A stretch of 64,000 bases of DNA from Actinomycetes bacterium. Lineage in GTDB: Bacteria > Bacillota > Sulfobacillia > Sulfobacillales > JAIMBI01. Location of the stretch: assembly GCA_023565505.1 (NCBI GenBank), contig JAIMBI010000008.1:1-64000 (forward strand). The letters are read 5' to 3'. Both the position numbers and the translations under genes were made by a program. Of this stretch, positions 23,660 through 31,766 are shown piece after piece. The notes below the pieces were generated by a model. That model had not been told where the DNA came from. It saw only the letters and a program-made list of their open reading frames with translations, and did no database searches. Position 1 is the first letter of the stretch. Each line of letters begins with the position of its first letter.

Positions 23660-24400
23660 GTGGCCCAGGCGTCGGCACCCGCATCCACCAAGCGGCGGAC
23701 GGAACCCCGCTGGTGGTGGGAACCCGTGTTCACGGTCGTGAGCTTCACCGCCTTCGTCGTCTACTCGCTTTGGGAAGTGTTCGCGCACAACCGGGGACGG
23801 TATGCGAACTACGTCTCCCCCTACTTCTCGCCGGACGTCGCGGGTTGGCTGCACGTCTACTGGCTGCCGGCCCTCTGGGTGGCCTGGGTACCGCTCCTTT
23901 TCCGGGCCACCTGTTACTACTACCGGCGCGAATACTACCGGGCCTTCTTCCAGGATCCGGTGGCCTGCTCTATCGCCGAGCGGCCGCGCCGGTACGCCGG
24001 TGAGACCCGCCCGCCCCTGGCCTGGAACTATCTGCATCGATTTTTCCTCTACTTGTCCATCGTGGTCGTCGCCTTCCTCTGGGCCGACGCCGTCGCGGCC
24101 TTCGACTTCCGGGGCCGTTTCGGGATGGGACTGGGGTCGTTGGTCCTGCTGGTCAACGCCGTGCTGCTCTCCCTCTACACCTTTTCCTGCCACGCCTTCC
24201 GGCACTGGGTGGGCGGGAGTCTCGACTGCTTCACCTGCCGGGGCCGACCGCGCCTGCGCTACACCCTCTGGCGGCGCGTCTCGGATCTCAATCGGCGCCA
24301 CGGCCTGTTCGCCTGGATCTCCATGTTCTGGGTCTGGGGAGCCGACCTGTACGTCCGTCTGCTCATCCAAGGCACCATCCACGATCCGAGGTGGTTTTGA
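23660..24400 (+). CDS. sdhC: succinate dehydrogenase membrane anchor subunit (actinobacterial Sdh1-like)
   Basis: A 246-residue protein with five hydrophobic segments, encoded before sdhA and sdhB as in the mycobacterial Sdh1 operon. Landmarks are ANYVSPYFSPDVAGWLHVYW, FRATCYYYRREYYRAFFQDP, VACSIAE, and YTFSCHAFRHWVGGSLDCFT ending in CRGR. The C-H-x3-H...C-x2-C pattern resembles the ligand region of the membrane-embedded Rieske-type cluster described for mycobacterial Sdh1. It should anchor SdhAB and reduce quinone. AGGAGG lies eight bases before GTG 23660 but only two before ATG 23654, so GTG was preferred. The stop overlaps the sdhA start (TGATG). Confidence 0.8.
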   Translation: MAQASAPASTKRRTEPRWWWEPVFTVVSFTAFVVYSLWEVFAHNRGRYANYVSPYFSPDVAGWLHVYWLPALWVAWVPLLFRATCYYYRREYYRAFFQDPVACSIAERPRRYAGETRPPLAWNYLHRFFLYLSIVVVAFLWADAVAAFDFRGRFGMGLGSLVLLVNAVLLSLYTFSCHAFRHWVGGSLDCFTCRGRPRLRYTLWRRVSDLNRRHGLFAWISMFWVWGADLYVRLLIQGTIHDPRWF

Positions 24401-26169
24401 TGGCACCGGAGACCCTCGCGTACGACGTGATCATCATCGGCGCGGGCGGGGCGGGCCTGCGGGCCGCCATCGCGGCGGCGGACGCCGGCGCGCGCGTGGC
24501 CGTGCTGTCCAAGTCGCTCCTGGGCAAGGCCCACACCGTCATGGCGGAAGGCGGCATCGCCGCCTCCCTCGGCCATCTCGACCCCTACGACAGTTGGGAC
24601 ACGCACTTCTACGACACCATGAAGAGCGGCCACTTCCTCAACCACTGGCGCATGGTCGAAATCTACGCCAAGGAGGCCCCGGAGCGGGTCCTGGAGCTCG
24701 AGACGTGGGGCGCCGTGTTCGACCGCACGGAGGACGGCAAGATCATGCAGCGTCCCTTCGGCGCCCATTCCTTCCGACGTCTGGCCCACGTGGGCGACCG
24801 GACGGGCAAGGAGCTCCTCCGCACCCTGGAGGACCGCATCCTGGCCACGGGATCCGTGGACATCTATCCGGAGGTGATCTGCACCCGCCTGTTCCAGGAC
24901 GACTCCGGCCGCGTCGCCGGGGTCTTTGCCACCTGCCGCGACGACGGCCGGTTCGTGGTCTTCCGGGCCAAGGCCGTCATCCTGGCCACGGGCGGGTGGG
25001 GACGGATGTACCGCACGACCTCCAACTCGTGGGAGTCGACCGGCGACGGCGCGGCCATGGCCTGGCGCATCGGGGCCGAATTGATGGACATGGAGATGGT
25101 GCAGTTCCACCCTACCGGCATGGTCTGGCCCCCCGGCGTGCGCGGCATCCTGGTCACCGAAGGGGTTCGCGGAGAGGGGGGCCTGCTGTTCAACAGCGAA
25201 GGGGAACGATTCATGCTGCGGTATGACCCCGAGCGCAAGGAGCTCTCGTCCCGCGACGTCGTGGCCCGCTCCATCTTCCAGGAGGTCATGGCGGGCCGGG
25301 GCACGCCGCACGGCGGCGCCTGGCTGGACATCCGCCACAAGGGACCCGCGTACATCAAGCGCAAGCTGCCCGGCATGTACGAGCAGTTCCTCAAGCTGGC
25401 CGACGTGGACATCACCAAGGAGCGCTTCGAGGTGGCACCCACCGTGCACTACACCATGGGCGGCATCCGCGTCGATCCCGAGACGGGCGCCACCAACGTA
25501 CCCGGCCTCTTCGCGTGCGGCGAGACCGCCGCCGGCCTGCACGGCGCCAACCGTCTCGGCGGCAACAGCCTGGGCGACCTCCTGGTGTTCGGGCGGCGGG
25601 CCGGCCTGGCGGCCGCCCGCTTCGCCAGCGAGCACGACTGGCCGCGCCTGGCGGACGGCGCGGTCCGGGACGAACAGCGGCGCGTGCTCGCGCCGTTCGA
25701 CGTGGAGGCGGGGGAGAACCCCTTCGCCGTCCACGAGGCCCTGCAGGACCTCATGGCCACGCACGCCGGGATCATGCGCAGCGGCTCCGATCTCCGAGCC
25801 GGACTGGACCGCCTGCAGGCGCTCAAGGAGCGGGCCGCGCGCATGGCGGCCCGCGGTCCGCTCGCCTTCAACGCCGGCTGGTCGCTGATCTTCGATGTCC
25901 AGAACATGCTGACCCTGGCGGAAGCCATCCTCGTCGGGGCCCTCCACCGCGAGGAAAGCCGCGGGGCCCACTGGCGCACCGACTTTCCCGAGGAATTGCC
26001 CGCATCGGCACGCTACAACCTGGTGCAGACCCTCGGGCCCGAGGGCATCGCGGTGCGCCGCGAACCCGTTCCCCCGATGCCCCCCGAGCTGGCCCGGCTG
26101 TTCGACCACGACGCGGCTCCCGGCGTCCTGCGCGCCCGGGCCGCCGCCAAGGAGCGGGCCGGCGCATGA
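24400..26169 (+). CDS. sdhA: succinate dehydrogenase / fumarate reductase flavoprotein subunit
   Basis: A 589-residue flavoprotein. The FAD fold is YDVIIIGAGGAGLRAAIAAA, and KAHTVMAEGGIAASLG contains the His that binds FAD covalently. Substrate-site motifs are MVQFHPTG, ILVTEGVRGEGG, HYTMGGIRVD and LHGANRLGGNSLGDLLVFG. It oxidises succinate to fumarate at the cytoplasmic face, or the reverse. Start and stop are both translationally coupled (TGATG at 24398-24402 and ATGA at 26166-26169). The length is normal for the family. Confidence 0.95.
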   Translation: MAPETLAYDVIIIGAGGAGLRAAIAAADAGARVAVLSKSLLGKAHTVMAEGGIAASLGHLDPYDSWDTHFYDTMKSGHFLNHWRMVEIYAKEAPERVLELETWGAVFDRTEDGKIMQRPFGAHSFRRLAHVGDRTGKELLRTLEDRILATGSVDIYPEVICTRLFQDDSGRVAGVFATCRDDGRFVVFRAKAVILATGGWGRMYRTTSNSWESTGDGAAMAWRIGAELMDMEMVQFHPTGMVWPPGVRGILVTEGVRGEGGLLFNSEGERFMLRYDPERKELSSRDVVARSIFQEVMAGRGTPHGGAWLDIRHKGPAYIKRKLPGMYEQFLKLADVDITKERFEVAPTVHYTMGGIRVDPETGATNVPGLFACGETAAGLHGANRLGGNSLGDLLVFGRRAGLAAARFASEHDWPRLADGAVRDEQRRVLAPFDVEAGENPFAVHEALQDLMATHAGIMRSGSDLRAGLDRLQALKERAARMAARGPLAFNAGWSLIFDVQNMLTLAEAILVGALHREESRGAHWRTDFPEELPASARYNLVQTLGPEGIAVRREPVPPMPPELARLFDHDAAPGVLRARAAAKERAGA

Positions 26170-26933
26170 GCGCGACGGGCGCGGACACCATCACCATCTG
26201 GATTTGGCGCGGCACCCGCGAGGCAGGCGGCGAGCAGCCGTACCCGGTCGAGCTGCAACCGGGCATGGTCGTGCTGGACGCCGTCCACTACGTGCAGGCG
26301 CACCACGCGCCGGACCTCGCGGTGCGCTGGAACTGCAAGGCTGCGCACTGCGGGTCCTGCGGGGCCGAGGTCAACGGGCGGCCGCGCCTTCTGTGCAAGA
26401 CGCGGCTGGACGACTACGTACGCCGCGGGGAAGAAGTCCACGTCCGACCGATGAAGACGTTCCCCGTGGTCCGCGACCTGGTTCCGGATGTCAGCTGGAA
26501 CTACCGGACGGCCCGGCGGATCCCCGCCTTCGCTCCGCGGGGGACGGCCCCCTTCCGGCTCTGGCAACGGGACGTGGACCGGGTGCAGGAGTTCCGCCGA
26601 TGCATCGAGTGCTTCCTCTGCCAGGACGTCTGCCACGTGTTGCGCGAGCACGGCTTGACGGACCGGTACATGGGACCCCGCTACCTGCTCAAGCTGGCGG
26701 AAAGGGCGATGAGCCCCGTGGACCAGGCGGATCGGATCCCCTTCGTCAAGCACGAGGGCGGCGTCGACTGGTGCAACGTGACCCGTTGCTGCTCCGAGGT
26801 GTGTCCCGAAGGCATCGAGATCACGAACAACGCCATCATCCCCCTCAAGGAGCGGGTGGCGGACCGCTACTGGGACCCGGTCCGGCGCCTGGTCCGCCGG
26901 GCCCGCCGGCGCCCCGACCTGGACCCCGCGTAG
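26166..26933 (+). CDS. sdhB: succinate dehydrogenase / fumarate reductase iron-sulfur subunit
   Basis: A 255-residue protein. The N-terminal 2Fe-2S domain has NCKAAHCGSCGAEVNGRPRL followed by LC. The C-terminal part has CIECFLCQDVCHV and CNVTRCCSEVCPEGIEI for the 4Fe-4S and 3Fe-4S clusters. It carries electrons from the SdhA flavin to the membrane subunit. It is the last gene of the sdhCAB unit; no terminator is obvious behind it. Confidence 0.94.
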   Translation: MSATGADTITIWIWRGTREAGGEQPYPVELQPGMVVLDAVHYVQAHHAPDLAVRWNCKAAHCGSCGAEVNGRPRLLCKTRLDDYVRRGEEVHVRPMKTFPVVRDLVPDVSWNYRTARRIPAFAPRGTAPFRLWQRDVDRVQEFRRCIECFLCQDVCHVLREHGLTDRYMGPRYLLKLAERAMSPVDQADRIPFVKHEGGVDWCNVTRCCSEVCPEGIEITNNAIIPLKERVADRYWDPVRRLVRRARRRPDLDPA

Positions 26934-27046
26934 CCAGGGCACCGCCCGGTCGGACGGGCCGGCCCCGCACCGCCTCCCCCCGCGTGTACAATAGCCTGGG
27001 AGGGGCCTGTCGAGTCCGTTCCAAGGCAAGAGAGGAGGTGGTGCGG

Positions 27047-27292
27047 GTGGCTGCCCAGCACGTGGCCGAGCCCTACTCCACGGAACAGCTCCGCGCCCGC
27101 CTGGTCGCCGTCCGGCGGCGGCTCGCAGCCGTCCTGGCCGAGCGGGACGACCTCGATGCCGCGACCCGGGACGACCTCCAGGCGTGGATGGACGAACTCC
27201 AGTCGGCCCTCGCGGCGCACGTCCTCCGGCCGGAGCACATCGACGCGTTCGAACGGCGCCTCGACCAGTACCAGCCGGCTCAGGCCTCCTGA
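27047..27292 (+). CDS. small helical protein of unknown function
   Basis: An 81-residue charged, predicted all-helical protein (STEQLRARLVAVRRRLAAVL, then DDLQAWMDELQSALAAHVL). GTG at 27047 has a perfect AGGAGG eight bases upstream, and a TACAAT -10-like box lies at 26987-26992. It ends convergently with rarA, overlapping it by 13 bases. I do not recognise the family. Confidence 0.6.
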   Translation: MAAQHVAEPYSTEQLRARLVAVRRRLAAVLAERDDLDAATRDDLQAWMDELQSALAAHVLRPEHIDAFERRLDQYQPAQAS

Positions 27293-28632
27293 GGCGGCGC
27301 CGCGGTGCCGTCCGAAGCGGGGGCGTCGCCCCGCGCTTCGGCCCGCGCCCGGTTCCACACCGCTAGCCGTTCCGCCACGGCCGCCTCGGCCCCCTGACGG
27401 GTGGGCCGGTAGAACGGCAGAAACGGGACGTCGGGTGGGAGGTGCCACGTCGGCAGGAAGTGTCCCGGGGCGTCGTGCGGGTATTGGTAGGGGGTCTTGG
27501 CGCCCCCGCGCCAATGAGGATCCCGGAGCGCCTCGGGCACGGGCGCCGTGCCCCGCTCGGCGACCGCGCGGTCCATGGCGTCCAGGGCCGCCACCACGCT
27601 GTTCGACTTCGGAGCGGTCGCGACGTAGATGATGGCCTCGGCGAGCGGGATGCGCGCCTCCGGCAGGCCGACCGCCTCCAAGGCGTGGTGCGCCGCCGTA
27701 GCCACCACCAGGGCCATGGGATCGGCCAAACCGACGTCCTCCGCCGCCGCGATCATCAGCCGGCGGCTGATGAAACGCGGATCCTCCCCGCCGGCCAGCA
27801 TCTGGCCGAACCAGAACAAGGCGGCGTCGGGGTCCGACCCGCGAAGGCTCTTGATGAACGCCGAAGCCCGGTCGTAATGCCGGTCGCCGGCGGCATCGTG
27901 GTAATGCGGGGTTTCGCGCCACAACCGGTCCAGGCCGTCCCGCGAAATCCGCGGCGGCCGCGGCCCGGTCAGCACCGCCCAGTCCAGCAGGTTGAGCGCG
28001 AGCCGCATGTCCCCGCCCGACCGTCGAGCGATCGCCTCCAGCGCCTCCGGATCCGCCTCGAGGCCAGGCGCCCAACGGTCCCGCTCGCGCACCGCCCGGT
28101 CCAGCATGCGCCGCACGGCCTCGACCCCCGGGGTCCTCAACGCGAGCACGAGGCAGCGCGACAACAGGGCGGGGGTCAGCATCACCCACGGATTCTCGGC
28201 CGTCGCGCCGACCAGCACCAGCGTACCGTCCTCGAGATGCGGGAGGAGCGTGTCCTGCTGGGCCCGGTTGAAGCGGTGCACCTCGTCCAGGAACAGCAGC
28301 GTCCCGCGGCCCTCGAGCTTCCAACGCTCCCGGGCCCGCTCGACGAGCCGGCGGACGTCGGCCACTCCCGCCTCGACGGCCGACAACGCCTCGTAGGCCA
28401 AGCCGACGCCCTCCGCCAGGATCCGGGCCAACGTGGTCTTGCCGGATCCCGGCGGTCCGTGGAGGACGACGGACCGGAGCCGCCGCTCCGCCACCATGCG
28501 CGTCAACACGCCGTCCGGACCAGTCAGGTGCTCCTGGCCGAACACCTCCTCCAGCCGCCGCGGACGGAGCCGCTCCGCCAACGGCGCCATGGCCTCCCGG
28601 TCCCGCTCCCCGGCGAGGTCGAACAGGTCCAT
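27280..28632 (-). CDS. rarA: replication-associated recombination protein A (MgsA/RarA)
   Basis: A 450-residue clamp-loader-like AAA+ ATPase. Landmarks are MAPLAERLRPRRLEEVFGQE, Walker A LHGPPGSGKTTLARILAEG, Walker B LLFLDEVHRFNRAQQD, sensor LVGATAENPWVML, SRCLVLAL, and the C-terminal signature HYDRASAFIKSLRGSDPDAA followed by MIAAAEDVGLADPMALVVA. It acts at stalled forks. The Bacillus homologue also lies beside 6S RNA and the aspS-hisS block. ATG at 28632 is preceded by GGGAGGG. Confidence 0.94.
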   Translation of the reverse strand: MDLFDLAGERDREAMAPLAERLRPRRLEEVFGQEHLTGPDGVLTRMVAERRLRSVVLHGPPGSGKTTLARILAEGVGLAYEALSAVEAGVADVRRLVERARERWKLEGRGTLLFLDEVHRFNRAQQDTLLPHLEDGTLVLVGATAENPWVMLTPALLSRCLVLALRTPGVEAVRRMLDRAVRERDRWAPGLEADPEALEAIARRSGGDMRLALNLLDWAVLTGPRPPRISRDGLDRLWRETPHYHDAAGDRHYDRASAFIKSLRGSDPDAALFWFGQMLAGGEDPRFISRRLMIAAAEDVGLADPMALVVATAAHHALEAVGLPEARIPLAEAIIYVATAPKSNSVVAALDAMDRAVAERGTAPVPEALRDPHWRGGAKTPYQYPHDAPGHFLPTWHLPPDVPFLPFYRPTRQGAEAAVAERLAVWNRARAEARGDAPASDGTAAPPQEA

Positions 28633-28923
28633 CGCCTCACGTCCCTCCCGGACGGCTGCGCCCGGATCCCGTTCCGCCGTCCTGCCCCCATGATAGCGGA
28701 GGCATGGCGCTGGCCGAGTGGGAGCCCCGGCCCCGTCCCGCCGGGACCCGCCTCCGCCCCGGCCGGCTGAAACCCCAGGCACGGCCGGAAGGCCAGCTTC
28801 CGCCCGGCACCGGTCCGGATTCCCCCGGCACGCCGGTCCCTCGGCGGCGATCCGTGCGGCGCGTCCGCGCCGCGGGAGCCGGCGGATACCCCGGAGGCCG
28901 GAGCGCGGCCCGGCATCCCGATC
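28633..28923. other. intergenic stretch upstream of rarA
   Basis: About 290 bases between the 6S RNA terminator and rarA. No reading frame has family resemblance. The rarA promoter must lie here or further upstream, but I cannot identify clear boxes. Confidence 0.4.
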
Positions 28924-28948
28924 AAAAAAGCGGGGCGCCGCCCCGCTT
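28924..28948 (-). terminator. rho-independent terminator of the 6S RNA
   Basis: On the minus strand an eight-pair perfect stem, AGCGGGGC / GCCCCGCT with a GGC loop, is followed by six T residues. It is a strong intrinsic terminator ending the short transcript that begins near 29147. Confidence 0.9.
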
Positions 28949-29147
28949 CCCGTTGACCCCGCAATGCCGTGCGCCCCCGACGTTTTGGAACCCGCTCGCA
29001 CGCAGGTGGGTGCCTCCCGCAGGCTTACCGACGTCCCCAGGCCAGCCACTGGCAGGGCATGTCGTCCCCCCACTGAGGTTGGGCTCCCTATGTGTTGGTG
29101 TTGGCCCAAAACATATCGGTCGGGAGCACGCACACCGCAGGGATACC
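28924..29147 (-). ncRNA. ssrS: 6S RNA (ssrS / bsrA type)
   Basis: A non-coding unit of about 220 bases has its own consensus promoter (29154-29183) and a strong terminator. The predicted transcript folds into the long rod expected of 6S RNA. The closing stem pairs CCCTGC with GCGGGG, GTGCG with CGCAC, CTCCCGAC with GTCGGGGG, and GTTTTGG with CCAAAAC. A large internal bubble follows. The apical arm is built from GTGGG/CCCAC, CGAC/GTCG and GCCAG/CTGGC. A small hairpin (GCCTGCGGGAGGC) sits on the 3' side of the bubble. 6S RNA mimics an open promoter and sequesters the housekeeping RNA polymerase. Its position between rarA and aspS matches Bacillus bsrA. I folded it by eye; no covariance search was run. 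Confidence 0.7.
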
Positions 29148-29153
29148 GTGGGC

Positions 29154-29183
29154 ATTATACCCGGCCCATCCGCCCCGCCGCAA
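29154..29183 (-). promoter_or_regulatory. promoter of the 6S RNA
   Basis: On the minus strand TTGCGG (29183-29178) is followed after 18 bases by a perfect TATAAT (29159-29154). Transcription would start near 29147. Confidence 0.75.
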
Positions 29184-29233
29184 TGGAAGACGGCTGCCAC
29201 GGGGGCAAGCCGTCTCGCGGAAATCCAGGGAGA

Positions 29234-29500
29234 TCAGCTGAGGCCGGCGTCTTCGGCGTCTTCCTCGTTGGCGGCCATCCGGGCCACCATGTCGGCCAGC
29301 ATGCGCTTCTCGTGCGGTTGGCTCAACTGCCACAGCCGTTTGGCCACCCGGTCCTGCGGCGTCTGGGCCGGCACGTCGGCTGCCAGCATGGCGTCGCCCA
29401 TCGACACGATGTCGGACGAGACGTCGGGATCACCCGCCCGGACTTTCGCCGCCGCACGGGCTTTGAGCTCCTGGAACGACGAGGGCACCTCGTTGGCCAC
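29234..29500 (-). CDS. DUF3243 family protein
   Basis: An 88-residue protein similar to the YmfJ/DUF3243 family of spore-formers. It has SFQELKARAAAKVRAG, then MGDAMLAADVPAQTPQDRVA followed by KRLWQLSQPHEKRMLADMVA and RM. The family pattern is an N-terminal helix, a 'P-ERLLKELW' turn and a final 'EK-LA-MMVKL' helix. GTG at 29500 has GGAGGT seven bases upstream and gives the normal family length; an in-frame GTG twelve codons earlier lacks a binding site. It lies just upstream of the 6S promoter on the same strand. Function of the family is unknown. Confidence 0.6.
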   Translation of the reverse strand: MANEVPSSFQELKARAAAKVRAGDPDVSSDIVSMGDAMLAADVPAQTPQDRVAKRLWQLSQPHEKRMLADMVARMAANEEDAEDAGLS

Positions 29501-29668
29501 CTCGGCCACCTCCTTGGACTGGCTTGGGCCGCGCACGACTGGGCCGTGCCGTGCCCGGCCTTAGCGTGGCTAGCCGAGCCGGCCCGTATACCGGAGCCGC
29601 ATAAATCGCGGCCCGCCAGGGACACTACCGCCTGACGGCCCGCGTTCGGGACGGAAGGAGGTGGAGCA

Positions 29669-30001
29669 ATGGGTTGGGTAGGCGCCATCATCCGCTTCGT
29701 GGTGTCGGCCCTGGTTCTGATGCTGCTCGGCTACATTGTGCCCGGTTTCGCCCCACTCGGATTCTGGTACGCCGTCCTCGCGGCGATTGTGATCAGCCTG
29801 CTGGGCTACGTGGTGGAGGCCCTCTTCGGCCACGGGGTGTCCCCGTATTCACGCGGTCTCGTCGGCTTCCTGGTGTCGGCCGCCGTGATCTGGGTGACCC
29901 AGTTCCTCGTCCCCACCATGCACGTCACCGTGCTCGGGGCCCTCATCGCCGCCTTGGTCATCGGGATCGTGGACCTCTTCGTTCCGACCACCATCCGCTG
30001 A
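29669..30001 (+). CDS. phage holin family IV / YvlD-like membrane protein
   Basis: A 110-residue protein with four hydrophobic segments: FVVSALVLMLLGYIVPGF, FWYAVLAAIVISLLGYVVEA, SRGLVGFLVSAAVIWVTQFL and LGALIAALVIGIVDLFVP. These match YvlD-type small membrane proteins that share a fold name with phage holins but are chromosomal and stress-related. AAGGAGGTGGAGCA precedes the ATG at ideal spacing. It stands alone, divergent from the DUF3243 gene and convergent with aspS. Confidence 0.8.
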   Translation: MGWVGAIIRFVVSALVLMLLGYIVPGFAPLGFWYAVLAAIVISLLGYVVEALFGHGVSPYSRGLVGFLVSAAVIWVTQFLVPTMHVTVLGALIAALVIGIVDLFVPTTIR

Positions 30002-30017
30002 CGCGCTCGACCGCGCG

Positions 30018-31763
30018 TCAGCGGGGCGGGATGATCCGGATGCCCAGTTCCTCCAGTTGCGCCGGCTCCACCGGACTGGGACTGTCCAGCAGCGGGTCGG
30101 TCCCGCGCGCCGTCTTGGGGAACGCAATCACGTCCCGGATACTCTTCGCGCCCGCCATGATCATGACCAGCCGGTCCAGCCCGAAGGCGATGCCTCCGTG
30201 CGGCGGCGCGCCGTACTGGAAGGCGTTCAGCAGGAACCCGAACTTCGCCTCGATCTCCTCCGGCTTCAACCCCAGGATGCGGAAGACCTTCGCCTGCAGC
30301 TCCGGCTCGTAGATCCGGAGGCTCCCCGAGGCCAGTTCCACGCCGTTCAGGACCACGTCGTAGGCAAGCGCCCGCACCCGGGCGGGATCCTGCTCCAGCC
30401 ACGGCTCGTCCTCCGGCCGTGGCCGGGTGAAGGGGTGATGGGCGGAGACCAGCCGCTTTTCCTCCTCCGACCACTCGAACAGCGGAAAATCCGTCACCCA
30501 GAGGAACCGGAAGCCGTCCTCCATCCGGCCGAGATCCTCGGCCACCCGGAGGCGGAGCGCCCCCGCCCACGCCTGCGCCTCCCGCTCGGGGCCGGCAACG
30601 ACCAACAGTCCGTCGCCGGAACCGAGTCCGGCGGCCGCCATGAGCTGGTCCGCGCCGGCCTCCCCGAGGGCCCGGGCCGCGTTCGACCGCACGCCGTCGC
30701 CGGTCTTCACGATCCAGACCAGTCCGCCTGCCCCCAGCTGTCGGGCGGCGTCGACCCAGGCGTCCAGCTGCCGCCGCGTCGGCTGCACGCCGATCAAGGG
30801 CACGCCGACCAGCGCCGGGGCCTCCGCCAGCAGGGCGAAACCCAGTCCCGCCCGCGCACCGCTCAGGTCCACCAGGGGCGGTCCGGCCCGGAGATCCGGC
30901 TTGTCCGACCCGTAGCGGCGGATCGCCTCGTCGTAGGTCAAACGCACGAACGGCTCCAGGGTGACGCCCAGGGTCTCCCGGAAGATGTGGTGGACCAACC
31001 CCTCCATCAGTTCGAGGATGCGGTCCTGGGACAGGAACGAGGTCTCCACGTCGATCTGCGTGAATTCGGGCTGCCGGTCGGCCCGGAGGTCCTCGTCGCG
31101 GAAGACCTTGACAATCTGGTAATACCGGTCGAACCCGGCCACCATGAGCAGCTGCTTGAACAACTGGGGACTCTGGGGCAGGGCGTAGAATCGTCCCCGC
31201 TGGGTTCGGCTGGGCACGAGGAAGTCGCGGGCCCCCTCCGGGGTGCTCTTGGCCAGGGCTGGCGTCTCGACGTCGAGGAAACCGTGCGCGTGCAGATACT
31301 GTCGGGCCGCGAAGACCACCCGGTCGCGCAAGACGAAGTGGGCCAGCAGCGACGGCCGGCGGAGGTCGAGGTAGCGGTACTTCAGGCGGACCAGCTCGTC
31401 GACGTCGTCCGCTTCGGCCGGCAGGAACGGAGGGGTCTTCGCCTGGGCCAGGATCTCAATCCGTTCGGGCACCAGTTCCACGGCCCCCGTGGCGAGTTCC
31501 GGATTGACCATGCCGGCGGGCCTGGCGCGGACCGTGCCGGTGATCGCCAGTACCCATTCCGCCCGGGCGCGCTCCGCGGCCGCGAACGCCTCGCCCGAAG
31601 ACGGCTCGACCACGACCTGGAGGATGCCGCTCCGGTCCCGCAAATCCAGGAAAATGAGTCCGCCGTGGTCCCGGCGCCGGTGGACCCACCCGCACACCGT
31701 CACCCGGCGACCGACGTCGCCCAAGCCGAGCGTGCCGCAGTAGTCGGTGCGTTCCGCCGTCAT
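30018..31763 (-). CDS. aspS: aspartyl-tRNA synthetase
   Basis: A 581-residue bacterial-type AspRS. It has an N-terminal OB fold (GRRVTVCGWVHRRRDHGG, LIFLDLRDRSGILQVVV), the flipping-loop and motif 2 region (FLVPSRTQRGRFYALPQSPQ, YYQIVKVFRDEDLRADRQPE), a GAD insertion, and motif 3 (GIAFGLDRLVMIMAGAKSIR). It may be discriminating or non-discriminating for tRNA-Asn; sequence alone does not settle that. ATG at 31763 follows AGGAGG, and the hisS stop is three bases upstream, so the two are co-transcribed. Confidence 0.95.
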   Translation of the reverse strand: MTAERTDYCGTLGLGDVGRRVTVCGWVHRRRDHGGLIFLDLRDRSGILQVVVEPSSGEAFAAAERARAEWVLAITGTVRARPAGMVNPELATGAVELVPERIEILAQAKTPPFLPAEADDVDELVRLKYRYLDLRRPSLLAHFVLRDRVVFAARQYLHAHGFLDVETPALAKSTPEGARDFLVPSRTQRGRFYALPQSPQLFKQLLMVAGFDRYYQIVKVFRDEDLRADRQPEFTQIDVETSFLSQDRILELMEGLVHHIFRETLGVTLEPFVRLTYDEAIRRYGSDKPDLRAGPPLVDLSGARAGLGFALLAEAPALVGVPLIGVQPTRRQLDAWVDAARQLGAGGLVWIVKTGDGVRSNAARALGEAGADQLMAAAGLGSGDGLLVVAGPEREAQAWAGALRLRVAEDLGRMEDGFRFLWVTDFPLFEWSEEEKRLVSAHHPFTRPRPEDEPWLEQDPARVRALAYDVVLNGVELASGSLRIYEPELQAKVFRILGLKPEEIEAKFGFLLNAFQYGAPPHGGIAFGLDRLVMIMAGAKSIRDVIAFPKTARGTDPLLDSPSPVEPAQLEELGIRIIPPR

Positions 31764-31766
31764 CCC

